Shown here: positions 21,501 to 33,284 of the stretch, piece after piece
Layout of the letters: the number at the start of each line of letters is the position of its first letter
Numbering within the stretch: position 1 is the stretch's first letter
From: Siphonodentalium dalli
Lineage: Eukaryota; Mollusca; Scaphopoda; Gadilida; Siphonodentaliidae
Assembly: GCA_032622095.1 (NCBI GenBank)
Contig: CP136068.1
Span: 124,869,989 to 124,933,988 of the forward strand
DNA length: 64,000 nucleotides
Direction of reading: 5' to 3'
Notes under the pieces: model-generated
The model's input: the letters and a program-made list of their open reading frames with translations, nothing else
Databases searched by the model: none
Told to the model about the DNA's origin: nothing
Translations under genes and position numbers: made by a program

Positions 21501-24500
21501 CAGCACTTTTGTTGTTTGTGGATAGGTATGCATCTATGCAAATAGTTTGCACAAAGTTTGGGCTCCTCGGTGGGTTTTAAGGGTATGGAAACAGCCCAAC
21601 ACCCACAGCACCCATGATAAAACCATACAGCACCCGTGCCTATGAAAACATATTTCTGAGTCAGCCATCTCTCAGACTATACCCATTCTGAAAATGATTC
21701 CACATTTCACTTTAGAATATATAGAGGCAATGGGAAAAGATGATTTGGGCACCTGAATGGCATTTTGGGCTCTGGTCAGGGGGGAATATTTGTTTTTTTT
21801 AATGGTTAAATTGGTACATTTAACTGGAATTGGGTCCTGTGACCCATTATAGGTATATACTTCTAGGTCTCCTAGTGTTTTTGGAAAGATCTGCATCATT
21901 ATAAGAAGATATGCAAAAGTTTGGGCTCCTTAGTGGGTTTTAAGGGTATGGAGACAGCCCAGCACCCATGACAATTCAAGTTAAATTGGTATATTTAACT
22001 TGAATTGGGCCATATGACCCATTATATGTATCTACTTCCAGCACTTTTGTTGTTTGTGGATAGGTATGCATCTATGCAAATAGTTTGCACAAAGTTTGGG
22101 CTCCTCGGTGGGTTTTAAGGGTATGGAAACAGCCCAACACCCACAGCACCCATGATAAAACCATACAGCACCCGTGCCTATGAAAACATATTTCTGAGTC
22201 AGCCATCTCTCAGACTATACCCATTCTGAAAATGATTCCACATTTCACTTTAGAATATATAGAGGCAATGGGAAAAGATGATTTGGGCACCTGAATGGCA
22301 TTTTGGGCTCTGGTCAGGGGGGGATATTTTGTTTTTTTAATGGTTAAATTGGTATATTTAACTGGAATTGGGTCCTGTGACCCATTATAGGTATATACTT
22401 CTAGGTCTCCTAGTGTTTTTGGAAAGATCTGCATCATTATAAGAAGAAATGCAAAAGTTTGGGCTCCTTAGTGGGTTTTAATGGTATGGAGACAGCCCAG
22501 CACCCATGACAATTCAAGTTAAATTGGTATATTTAACTTGAATTGGGCCATATGACCCATTATATGTATCTACTTCCAGCACTTTTGTTGTTTGTGGATA
22601 GGTATGCATCTATGCAAATAGTTTGCACAAAGTTTGGGCTCCTCGGTGGGTTTTAAGGGTATGGAAACAGCCCAACACCCACAGCACCCATGATAAAACC
22701 ATACAGCACCCGTGCCTATGAAAACATATTTCTGAGTCAGCCATCTCTCAGACTATACCCATTCTGAAAATGATTCCACATTTCACTTTAGAATATATAG
22801 AGGCAATGGGAAAAAATGATTTGGGCACCTGAATGGCATTTTGGGCTCTGTTCAGGGGGGAATATTTGGGTTTTTTAATGGTTAAATTGGTATATTTAAC
22901 TGGAATTGGGTCCTGTGACCAATTATATGTATATACTTCTAGGTCTCCTAGTGTTTTTGGAAAGATCTGCATCATTATAAGAAGATATGCAAAAGTTTGG
23001 GCTCCTTAGTGGGTTTTAAGGGTATGGAGACAGCCCAACACCCACAGCACCCATGACAATTCAAGTTAAATTGGTATATTTAACTTGAATTGGGTCATAT
23101 GACCCATTATATGTATCTACTTCCAGCACTTTTGTTGTTTGTGGATAGGTATGCATCTATGCAAATAGTTTGCACAAAGTTTGGGCTCCTCGGTGGGTTT
23201 TAAGGGTATGGAAACAGCCCAACACCCACAGCACCCATGATAAAACCATACAGCACCCGTGCCTATGAAAACATATTTCTGAGTCAGCCATCTCTCAGAC
23301 TATACCCATTCTGAAAATGATTCCACATTTCACTTTAGAATATATAGAGGCAATGGGAAAAGATGATTTGGGCACCTGAATGGCATTTTGGGCTCTGGTC
23401 AGGGGGAATATTTGGGTTTTTTAATGGTTAAATTGGTATATTTAACTGGAATTGGGTCCTGTGACCCATTATAGGTATATACTTCTAGGTCTCCTAGTGT
23501 TTTTGGAAAGATCTGCATCATTATAAGAAGATATGCAAAAGTTTGGGCTCCTTAGTGGGTTTTAAGGGTATGGAGACAGCCCAGCACCCATGACAATTCA
23601 AGTTAAATTGGTATATTTAACTTGAATTGGGCCATATGACCCATTATATGTATCTACTTCCAGCACTTTTGTTGTTTGTGGATAGGTATGCATCTATGCA
23701 AATAGTTTGCACAAAGTTTGGTCTCCTCGGTGGGTTTTAAGGGTATGGAAACAGCCCAACACCCACAGCACCCATGATAAAACCATACAGCACCCGTGCC
23801 TATGAAAACATATTTCTGAATCAGCCATCTCTCAGACTATACTCATTCTGTAAATGATTCCATATTTCACTCTAGAATATATAGAGGCAATGGGAAAAAA
23901 ATATTTGGGCACCTGAATGGGATTTTGGGCTCTATTCAGGGGGGATATTTGGTTTTTTTAATGGTTAAATTTGTATATTTAACTGGAATTGGGTCCTGTA
24001 AAGGTATATAGTTCTAGGTCTCCTAGTGTTTTTGGAAATATCTGCATCAGTATAAGAAGATTTGCAAAAGTTTGGCCTCCTTAGTGGGTTTTAAGGGTAT
24101 GGAGACAGCCCAACACCCACAGCACCCATGACAATTCAAGTTAAATTGGTATATTTAACTTGAATTGGGCCATATGACCCATTATATGTATCTACTTCCA
24201 ACACTTTTGTTGTTTGTGGATAGGTATGCATCTATGAAAATGGTTTGCACAAATTTTGGGCTCCTCAGTGGGTTTTAAGGGTATTGAGACAGCCCAACAC
24301 CCACAGCACCCATAATAAAACCATACAGCACCCGTGCCTATGAAAACATATTTCTGAATCAGCCATCTCTCAGACTATACTCATTCTGTAAATGATTCCA
24401 TATTTCACTCTAGAATATATAGAGGCAATGGGAAAAAAATATTTGGGCACCTGAATGGGATTTTGGGCTCTATTCAGGGGGGATATTTGTTTTTTTTAAT

Positions 24501-25440
24501 GGTTAAATTGGTATATTTAACTGGAATTGGGTCCTGTAAAGGTATATACTTCTAGGTCTCCTAGTGCTTTTGGAAATATCTGCATCAGTATAAGAGGATT
24601 TGCAAAAGTTTGGGCTCCTTAGTGGGTTTTAAGGGTATGGAGACAGCCCAAGACCCACAGCACCCATGACAATTCAAGTTAAATTGGTATATTTAACTTG
24701 AATTGGGCCATATGACCCATTATATGTATCTACTTCCAACACTTTTGTTGTTTGTGGATAGCTATGCATCTATGCAAATGGTTTGCACAAAGTTTGGGCT
24801 CCTCAGTGGGTTTTAAGGGTATTGAGACAGCCCAACACCACAGCACCCATGATAAAACCATACAGCACCCGTGCCTATGAAAACATATTTCTGAGTCAGC
24901 CATCTCTCAGACTATACCCATTCTGTAAATGATTCCACATTTCACTCTAGAATATATAGAGGCAATGGGAAAAAAATATTTGGGCACCTGAATGGGATTT
25001 TGTGCTCTATTCAGGGGGGATATTTGTTTTTTTTAATGGTTAAATTGGTATATTTAACTGGAATTGGGTCCTGTAATGGTATATACTTCTAGGTCTCCTA
25101 GTGTTTTTGGAAATATCTGCATCAGTATAAGAAGATTTGCAAAAGTTTGGGCTCCTTAGTGGGTTTTAAGGGTATGGAGACAGCCCAACACTCACAGCAC
25201 CCATGACAATTCAAGTTAAATTGGTATATTTAACTTGAATTGGGTCATATGACCCATTATAGGTATCTATTTCCAGCACTTTTGTTGTTTGTGGATAGGT
25301 ATGCATCTATACAAATGGTTTGCACAAAGTTTGGGCTCCACGGTGGGTTTTAAAGTTATGGAGACAGCCCAACACACACAGCTCCCATGAAAAAACCATA
25401 CAACACCCGTGCCTATGAAAACATATTTCTGAATCGGTGA
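15585..25440 (+). repeat. ~538-bp satellite array, homogeneous part (about 18 units)
   Basis: The phrase TTTGTGGATAGGTATGCATC recurs about every 538 bp from 15598 to 25287. Each unit is itself a partial dimer: GGGTTTTAAGGGTATGGAGA and CAGCCCAACACCCACAGCAC occur twice per unit, about 370 and 170 bp apart. Two subtypes exist. Type 1 has AAAAAAATATTTGGGCACC and CCTGTAAAGGTATATAC. Type 2 has AAAAGATGATTTGGGCACC and CCTGTGACCCATTATAGG. The order is type 1 (to about 17700), one type 2 (17906), three type 1, a run of seven type 2 (20057-23550), then type 1 again. Type 2 units share a 75-codon minus-strand open frame, which I regard as a by-product of homogenisation. Confidence 0.95.
16056..16091. 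repeat. Inverted-repeat motif found in every satellite unit (example)
   Basis: CAATTCAAGTTAAAT, then TGGT, then ATATTTAACTTGAATTG form a 15-bp perfect stem. The same palindrome recurs in essentially every 538-bp unit, for example near 16594, 17130 and 17670, and in the inverted array after 62020. It could extrude as a cruciform. Confidence 0.8.
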
Positions 25441-27220
25441 TCTCTCAGACTATACCCATTCTGAAAATTACTCTACAGTTGACTTTTAGAATATATATAG
25501 GCAATGAGAAAAAAAATTATTTGAGCATATGAATGGGATTTTGGGCTTTGGTCAGGGGGGGGGGGAATATTTGGGTATTTTAAAAGTTAAATTGGTATAT
25601 TTAACGTGAATTGTGACCCATTATAGATTTCTACTTCCTGTACTTTTAGTGTTTCATCTGTATAAGAATATGTGCAAAAGTTTTGGCTCCTCAGTGGGTT
25701 TTTAGGAGATGGTGACAGCCCAACACCCACGGCACCCATGATGAAACCATACAGCGGCTATGAAAACATATTTCTGGGTCAGTGTTCTCTCAGACTATAC
25801 CTATTCTGAAAATTAATCCAGTTTACTTCAGAATATATGTAGGCAATGGTAAAACAATTCTTTGGGCACCTGAATGGTATTTTGGGCTCTGGTCAGGGGG
25901 GGGGATATTTGGGTTTTTTAATAGTTAAGTTGGTATATTTAACTTGAATTGTGACCCATTATAGATATCAACTTCCAGTACTTTTAGTGTTTTTGGAAAT
26001 ATATTCATCTGTTTAAGAAGATGTGCAAAAGTTTGGGCTCCTCAGTGGGTTTTAAGGGTGTGGTGACAGCCCAACACCCACGGCACCCATGATGAAACCA
26101 TACAGCACCCGTGCCTATAAAATCATTTTTCTGGGTCTCAGACTATGCCCATTCTGAAAATGATATATTTTGGCACCTGGAAGTTATTTTGGGCTCTGGT
26201 CAAGGGGAGTGGAATATTAGGAATTTTAATAGTCAAGTTGGTATATTTAACTTATATTGTGCCATTATTGATATCTACATCCAGGGCTTTTAGTGTTATT
26301 GAATAGGTAAGCACCTATGTAAATGATTTCCCGTATTGGATTTAAGAGTATGGAGCCAGCCCAACACCCACAGCACCAATGGTAAACCATACAGCATCTG
26401 TGCCTATATAATCATATTTTGGGGTCAGTGTTCAATCAGACAACACTCATTTATGAAACATGATTCCACATATGACTTTAGAGTATAGGCAGGCGATCAA
26501 CAGAAAATATTTTGTTACCTGGAAGGGAATTTGGGCGAGGGGAGAGGAATATTTGTGTTTTTAGTAGCCATATTGGTATTTTAGGCTTAGGAATCAGTCC
26601 AACACCCATACCACCCATGATAAAACATATGGCACTGGTACCTATAAAATAATATTTTGGGGTCAGTGTTATCTCAGACACCTAAAAAAAATTTATTTGG
26701 GCACCTGAAAGGGATTTTGGGCTGAGGGGGAGGTGAATATTTGTGTTTAATAGTCAAATGGATAATTTTAACTTGAATTGGGCCCAGTAACCCATTTAAT
26801 GTTTGGGCACGTTGAAGGGATTTTGGGCTCAGGTGAGGTGAATATTTGTGTTTAAAGTCGATTGGGTATTTTTTAACTTGAATTGGGCCCAGTACCCATT
26901 AATTTGTTAATGGATAGATCTGCATCTGCATAAAATATTTACTGAAGTTTGAGCTCCTGGTTGGGATTGAAGGGCACGGAGCTGGCCCAACACCTGCAGC
27001 ACCCATGATAAATTCCAATGGACCATGCAACACCTGTGATTATGAAATAATATTTTGGGGTCAGTCTCAGACTCTACTCATTCTGAAAATGATTCCACAT
27101 TTGACTTTAGAATATAGGCAGGCACTGAACAAAACAATTTGGCCACATGAAAGGGATTTTGGTCTCAGTGGGGAGGTGAATATTTGTTTGTTCATGGTCT
27201 AATTGGTATTATTAAATTGC
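25441..27220 (+). repeat. Decaying edge of the ~538-bp satellite
   Basis: Units remain recognisable by CAGCCCAACACCC, a GCACCCATGATGAAACCATA word and GATTTTGGGCTC. They shorten and diverge progressively from left to right, with G runs expanded (about 25554-25564, 25897-25905). By 26300-27200 only scattered phrases remain. Satellite edges escape homogenisation, so this is the expected age gradient. Confidence 0.85.
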
Positions 27221-28466
27221 ATTTGATGCGCGAAATAAGCTCATATCAATATAGGCTCTGTTTGGAGATAAACGTCCAATATGGGACCATGATTTCCATA
27301 CAAATAAGCACGCAACGGTCTTATTTTAATGAGCGAAATAAGTCCCTATTGGTATTATTTAATCACAATATACGCTCTATATGGACTTAAAATTCAGTTT
27401 TTTAAAACAGTCGAATATGGGACTATCTACGGACGCAAAAAGCCCATATTGGTATTATTAAATCTACCGTTTTTGATCGTAACATATCCTCACAAAAATA
27501 GGTTCATAGTGGAAATAAATATCAACATATGATTCAATAGACTTATTTGATTCAGAAATAAGCCCACAGTGAGCTTATAGCCATTACGCCATTGAATCGC
27601 GAGGGTCGCATATATAAAACATAAAGAGTGTGCATCTGATATTGGTCATGTCGATGAAAAAAGCTAGATTAATAATAATAATATGGGTTTATTTCGTACG
27701 AAAATAGTCCCATATTGGACTGTTTAAAAAAACCGCGTTTTAGGTCCATATATAAAGCTTATATTAAATAACGCCAATATGAGCTTATTTCGCACATTAA
27801 AATAAAACCGTTATGTGCTTATTTTCACGAGGATGAAATGTACATGGAAAGGCTTGTGTTGGTTTATTCGTGTTATTTTTCAGCCTGTTCTTGAGAAAAT
27901 AAGCCCATAATCTGATTCTGAAATAAGCACATATTAAGCTTAAACCCTTATTCCGTTGATTGGCGCGAGCCACAGTGAGAACACCGTACAAAAAGCGTAG
28001 CTTTGGTAAGTCGTGTTGATGGAAAAAGGTTAGATTAAATAATGCCAATATGGGCTTATTTCGTATGTAAATAGTCCCATATTGTACTGTTTTAAACAGC
28101 CTGTTCCCAAATAAAAACGGGCACATTATCTGCTTATGATAAATATTTTTTTAGGTAGATAATCTGCTTAGAATCGCCTTATTTTGAGTCGATAATGTGC
28201 TAAAAATGAGAGCATAGTCACATTATCGACTGACAATGAGTCGATTGTAAACAGATTGTGTGCGGAAAATGACACAAATAAGCCAACTTACGACTTTCAA
28301 GTGTAAGCTCTTTAACATGTGTTTTCAATGTGGCCCGCGCCATAGAACCAGTTAACGATATGATCTATTATCTGCTTATTTCACAATTAAATAATCATAT
28401 TATGTACTTATTTCACATTATGGGCCGATTATGTGCGTATTTGCGCGAGGATATGTTGTGACACGA
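27220..28466. mobile_element. Palindromic GCTTATTT-rich family, cluster 1
   Basis: Several nested or abutting copies are present. Family words include GAGCGAAATAAG, AAGCCCATATTGGTATTATT, a TTTTTAAAACAGTC word, ATAGGTTCATAGTGGA, and the conserved middle CATTACGCCATTGAATCGCG. At 28130-28450 subfamily B appears (TAGGTAGATAATCTGCTTAG, GTGTGCGGAAAATGACAC, TTTAACATGTGTTTTCAATG). The last copy is interrupted at 28466 by FB2, and its continuation CATATCACGCTCTTTA resumes at 32168. Confidence 0.7.
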
Positions 28467-28499
28467 GCTCCATGAATTCCGTTCCCAGTTCCCAGTTCC

Positions 28500-29390
28500 C
28501 TATTCTCCTAAAATTGCACTTTTCGTTTACTAAATCGGCTGCGTAGCCAGAGTCATGGAGACCACCCGGGAATCCTTGTATTTTCGTGCGGTGCCATACA
28601 GCGGGGATCTATATGAAAGGGACGCGACCATGCAGCCCCTTCCAAATTTTCGAAAATTGGGCTGAAGTCGTGCATGGGGTGTCAAAATAGCACTTTTCGT
28701 TACTAAATCGGCTGCGTAGCCAGAGTCATGGTGTCCACCCGGGAATCCTTGTATTTTTGTGCGGTGCCACCCAGCGGGCATCTATAGAAAAGGGACGCGA
28801 CCATGCAGCCCCTTCCAAATTTTCGAAAATCGGGCTGAAGGCGTGCATGGGGTGTCAAAATAGCACTTTTCGTTACTAAATCGGCTGCGTAGCCAGAACC
28901 ATGGCGGCCACCCGGGAATCCTTGCATTTTCGTGCGGTGCCACCCAGCGGGCATCTATTGGACAGGGACGCGGCCATCTAGCCCCTTCCAATTTTTCGAA
29001 AATTGGGCTGAAGTCGTGCATGTAGCTAAACATAGCACGCTTTGTTACTAAATCGGCTGCGTAGCCAGAACCATGGCGGCTACCCGGGAATTCTTTCATT
29101 TTCGTGCGGTGCCACCCAGCGGGCATCTTTATGACAGGGACGCGGCCATATAGCCTCTTCCAATTTTTTGAAAATTGGGCTGAAGTCGTGCATGGAGTTA
29201 ATTTTTTTTACTTTTTGTTACTAAATCAGCTGCGTAGACAGAACCATGGCGGCCACTCGGGAATCCTTGTATTTTCGTGCGGTGCCACCCAGTAGACATC
29301 TATTGGACAGGGACGAGACCTTATAGGCCTTTTCAATTTTTCGAAAATTGGGTTGAAGTCGTGCATGGAGCTCCAAATCGCACTTTTCGT
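28500..29390 (+). repeat. FB2 left arm: five 173-bp tandem units
   Basis: Units start at TAAATCGGCTGCGTAGCCAG positions 28531, 28704, 28877, 29049 and 29222. Each contains GGGAATCCTTGTATTTTCGT, GCGGTGCCAC, a GGGACGCG word and AAAATTGGGCTGAAGTCGTG. Identity drops towards the inside of the element. Overlapping open frames arise from the repetition and are not taken as genes. Confidence 0.9.
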
Positions 29391-29518
29391 TGCTAAATCG
29401 CCCGCGTAGGCATAACCGTAGCAGACACGTGGCTATCCTTGCGGGATCTTCTTGTGCCACCACTATTACATCTAAAAATCACAAACTAGGTCACATAAAC
29501 TTGTCCAAAATAGGACAT

Positions 29519-29806
29519 TTTTCGTTAGTCGATAATGTACTGAAAAGGAGACCCTATTAGTCACAATATCGACTCATATAGAGGCAATTCTAAGCAGATT
29601 ATGTGCGAACAATGACAAGAAATAAGCCAACCCACTACTGTTCAGCTGTACGCTCATTAACATGTGTTTTCACTGTGGCTCGCGACTTAACACAAAATGA
29701 TGACTATGACTCCATTATCTGCTTATTTCAGAATCAAATAATAACTTTATGTACCTAATTGGAATTATAGGTCGAATATGTGCGTATTTGTGCGAGGATA
29801 TGTTGC
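29519..29806 (+). mobile_element. Palindromic family, subfamily B, inside FB2 (copy 1)
   Basis: It runs from AGTCGATAATGTACTGAAAA through TATCGACTCATATAGAGGC, AAGCAGATTATGTGCGA, CATGTGTTTTCACTGTGGC and CCATTATCTGCTTATTTC to GCGAGGATATG. It joins the 183-bp repeat word TTGCTAAATCG directly, so it inserted into the tandem row. Confidence 0.75.
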
Positions 29807-30533
29807 TAAATCGCCTGCGTTGGCATAACCATAGCAGCCACTGGGCTATCCTTGTGGATTCTTCTTTGGCCACCACTAGTCCATCTAGAAATCACAAACT
29901 GGTTCACATATGCATGTCCAGCTATTAATAAATTGGGTGTAAGTCGTTCATCGGATGAAAATAATGAAAATAATGTCATTTTTCGTTGCAAATCGTCTGC
30001 GTAGGCATATCCATAGCAGCCACGGGGCTCTCGTTGTGGATTCTTCTTATGCCACCACTAGTCCATCGAGAGATCACAAACTGGTTCACATACGCCTGTC
30101 CAGCTGTTCAAAAATTGGGCGTAAGTCGTGCGTGGGGTCAAAATAATGAAACAAAGTTCATTTTTCGTTGCTAAATCGCCTGCGTAGGCATAACCATAGC
30201 AGTCACGAGACTATCCGTGTGGATTTTTCTTCTGCCACGACCAGTCCATCTAGAAATCACAAATCAATTAACATGCTCCCGTCCAGCTGTTCACAAATTG
30301 AGCGTAAGTCGTGCGTGGGGTTAAAATAATGAAAAAAAAAAAAAAATTCGTTGCTAAATCGCCTGCGTAGGCATAACCATAGACGCTACGGGGCTATCCT
30401 TGTGGATTCTTCTTGTGCCGCTACAAGTCCATCTAGAAATCACAAAATATGTCATATAAACTTGTCCAGCTGTTCAACAGTTGGGCGTAAATCGTGCGTG
30501 GGGTAAAAATATGACATTTTTCGTTGCTTAATC

Positions 30534-30883
30534 CTGAAAACCAGCACATTATTTGCTGAGAAGAAACAATAATTTAGGTAGATAATCTGCTTAGAATCGC
30601 CTCATTTTGAGTCGACAATGTGCTGAAAATGAGTTCCTATTAGTCAAATTATCGACTCATATAGAGGCGATTCTAAGTAAATTATGTGCTGACAATGACA
30701 AAAATAATAACCAAACTTTTCAGGTGTACGCTCATTAGCATGTATTTTCACTGTGGCACGCGCCAAAACACGAAATGACGACTATGACTCCATGATCTGC
30801 TTATTTCATAACCAAATAATCACTTTAAGTACCTAATTAAAATTTAGGTCGGTTTTGTGCGTATTCGTGCGAGGATATGTTAC
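30534..30883 (+). mobile_element. Palindromic family, subfamily B, inside FB2 (copy 2)
   Basis: It begins CTGAAAACCAGCACATTATT, close to the family start, and ends GCGAGGATATGTTA before CTAAATCGCC. It keeps GGTAGATAATCTGCTTAGAA, GAGTCGACAATGTGCTG, AAGTAAATTATGTGCTGA and ATGTATTTTCACTGTGGC. It is longer at its left end than the copy at 29519. Confidence 0.75.
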
Positions 30884-31354
30884 TAAATCGCCTGCGTTGG
30901 CATAACCATAGCAGCCACGGGGCTACCCTTGTGGATTCTTCTTATACCACAATTAGTCCATCTATAAATCACAAACTAGTTCACATACGCCTGTCCAGCT
31001 GTTCAAAAATTGGGCGTAAGTCGTGCATGGGGTCAAAATAATGAAAAAAAAGAAAAAAATTCGTTGCTAAATCGCCTGCGTAGGCATACACATAGCAGCC
31101 ACGAGGGTATCCTTGTGGATGCTTCTTATGCCACCACTAGTCCATCTAAAAATCACAAACATAGTCACATAAGCCTGTCCAGTTGTTCAAAAATTGGGCG
31201 TAAGTCGTACGTGGGGTCAAAATAATGAAAAAAAATCATTTCTCATTGCTAAATCGCCTGCGTAGGCATAACCGTAGCTGCCACGAGTCTATCCTTTTGG
31301 AATCTTCTTGTGCCACCAATAGTGCATCGAAACATCACAAACTAGGTCCCATAA

Positions 31355-32136
31355 AATGCAAGGAATTCCAGGGTGGCCGCCATGGTTCTGGCTACGCAGC
31401 CGATTTAGCAACAAAAAAAATGCAATTTTTAGCTCCATGCATGCACGACTTCAGCCCAATTTTCAAAAAAGTGGAAGGGCTATATGGCCGCTTCCCTGTC
31501 CTATAGATGCGCGCTGGGTGGCACCGCACAAAAATACAAGGATTCCCGGGTGGTCGCCATGGTTCTGGCTACGCAGCCGATTTAGTAACAAAAAGTGCGA
31601 TTTTGAGCTCCATGCACGACTTTAGCCCAATCTTCGAAACATTGGAAGGGGCTATATGGTCGCGTCCCTGTCCTATAGATGACAACTGGGTGGCACCGCA
31701 CGAAAATACAAGGATTCCCGTGTGGCCATCATGACTGTCTACGCAGCCGATTTAGTAACTAAAAGTGCTATTTTGACACCCCATGCACGACTTCAGCCCG
31801 ATTTTAGAAAATTTGGAAGGGGCTGCATGGTCGCGTCCCTTTCCTATAGATGCCCGCTTGGTGGCACCGCACGAAACTACAAGGATTCCCGGGTGGCCAC
31901 CATGACCCTGGCTACGCAGCCGATTTAGTAACGAAAAGTGCTATATTGACACCCCATGCACGACTTCAGCCCGATTTTCGAAAATTTGGAAGGGGCTGCA
32001 TGGTCGCGTCCCTTTCCTATAGATGCCAGCTGGGTGGCACCGCACGAAAATACAAGGATTCCCGGGTGGCCACCATGACTCTGGCTACGCATCCGATTTA
32101 GTAACGAAAGGTGCAATTTTAGGGGAACTGGGAACT
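31355..32136 (-). repeat. FB2 right arm: five 173-bp tandem units, inverted
   Basis: Reverse-complement copies of the left-arm unit: the phrase GGCTACGCAGCCGATTTA ends at about 31407, 31584, 31754, 31927 and 32100, spacing 170-177 bp. The outermost unit leads into TGCAATTTTAGGGGAACTGG, the mirror of the left end. The arm could pair with 28500-29390 over about 800 bp. Confidence 0.9.
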
Positions 32137-32167
32137 GGGAACGGAATTCATGGAGCTTGTGACAGGA

Positions 32168-33284
32168 CATATCACGCTCTTTACTTGCGCCAGTCTATGC
32201 TGGGCGCAAGCAATGTTTTCGGTCAGGATCTCTGTTTATCTGTTTATTTGTCTGTCCTTCCACGAATATGTTACGTCATACCGGAAGTACAGAATGTAAA
32301 GAATGCACATGCGCTAATATGAAATGATGGCACCAATTGTAATTTAAATCCACATTTATACTAAATTTGCATTGTTATCTCGTTTTATTTTGGTAATAAA
32401 TCGTTCATAAAAGAACAAAATTGAAAGATTGCTTTCTTTGAAACTCGGAAAATTATTTGAGATCGAGTCTAAAAGATGCGTGCGGAATCGTTTTTTTTTT
32501 TCTCGCATAGAAAATGATGTGCGAACAAATTTCTGGAAACTTTCTTCGACGTTCAAAACATTTCCGAAAGACGCAGGTGCATATAAACCATGTCCGGCCA
32601 AACGATCGAGCGCATGGTTCTAGACAAAATTGTACTGAAAAATATGTTGAAACATGGATTATTAAAGCGCCTTATTAATTAACTGGGAAAACATGCTTTC
32701 TCATTCTCAAAGCAATTGGCATTTTGATGATATGTTCCAGAAGACCGTAGATCAGTCGCTATAAGGGCATGTTCACATTGACACATTGATAATCAAAGAC
32801 TAACCAATGATCGCGTGTCTTTTATTTAATTGTGTCGGAATTGACTTTGACGTTTTTTGCCGCTGAAGTGCAATGACATACACAAAGCATTCTAGTCAAA
32901 CTAGTAATGTAACCCAATTGGTATATAATATATAGCATCAGCGGCAACCAATCGTATTCACACCCTTCATATGAGCGATGTCTATATTGTTCTATAAATA
33001 TGTCAAACAACTCTTACGTCATTACTAAGACCATAATTAGTGTAATAGATCAACTGGAGATAACAGAGATATTCTGTCCGTACACACAAATATTTCAGCG
33101 ATGGATGAACTGAAATTTGATATCTAGATTCTCTATCGATCTCTCAAAAGAGGGCCCAGCACCCGTGGTTCAAACTGCTGTTGGCAAGATATCACAAAAC
33201 ATGCCATATGTGTGATGGGTGCATTCTAGTGCAAATGTGTTTTACTACGGTTCGCGTCATTCAACTGAATATCGGGTATAAGCT
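32168..33284. other. Intergenic, hairpin at 32187-32213
   Basis: After the FB2 target duplication the interrupted family copy continues for about 16 bases (CATATCACGCTCTTTA) and then stops. A strong hairpin follows: CTTGCGCCAG, TCTATG, CTGGGCGCAAG. A TCTGTTTATCTGTTTATTTG word suggests a retroposon tail. From about 32300 to 33284 no gene or repeat is recognised. Confidence 0.5.

Larger units (their letters stand above)
29391..31345 (+). repeat. FB2 interior: ~183-bp tandem units with two inserted family copies
   Basis: Units start at TAAATCGCCTGCGTAGGCAT, at 29394, 29807, 29989, 30172, 30355, 30884, 31068 and 31250, giving 181-184-bp spacing. They contain CTATCCTTGTGGATTCTTCT, CCACCACTAGTCCATCTA and AATTGGGCGTAAGTCGTG. 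They are clearly related to the 173-bp arm units but form a separate group. Two palindromic-family copies interrupt the row (29519-29806 and about 30534-30883). Confidence 0.85.
28467..32156. mobile_element. FB2: 3.69-kb foldback element with tandem-repeat arms
   Basis: The outermost bases GCTCCATGAATTCCGTTCCC are mirrored exactly at 32137-32156. The arms (28467-29390 and about 31355-32156) are built of five ~173-bp tandem units each, in opposite orientation. The target duplication is TTGTGACACGA (28456-28466) and TTGTGACAGGA (32157-32167), 11 bp with one mismatch. Removing the element rejoins a palindromic-family copy (GAGGATATGTTGTGACA then CATATCACGCTCTTTA). No long open frame resembles a transposase, so it is non-autonomous. 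Long inverted repeats made of tandem repeats are the known hallmark of foldback elements such as Drosophila FB and sea urchin TU. Confidence 0.8.

Noticed and set aside
17906-22975. A 75-codon minus-strand open frame repeated in several satellite units, looking like a tandem gene family
   Set aside because: It occurs only in type 2 units and is kept by DNA homogenisation. Type 1 units lack it through small changes. There is no motif, no signal peptide, and no sign of codon-level constraint.
25553-25565. G run as a possible quadruplex-based regulatory site
   Set aside because: It is one of several expanded G runs at the decayed satellite edge, derived from the unit's GGGGGG, with no gene nearby.
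28530-32101. Overlapping 60-114-codon open frames across the 173/183-bp repeats, possible repeat protein
   Set aside because: The frames shift between units, overlap in two frames and both strands, and 173 is not a multiple of three, so a continuous repeat protein is impossible.
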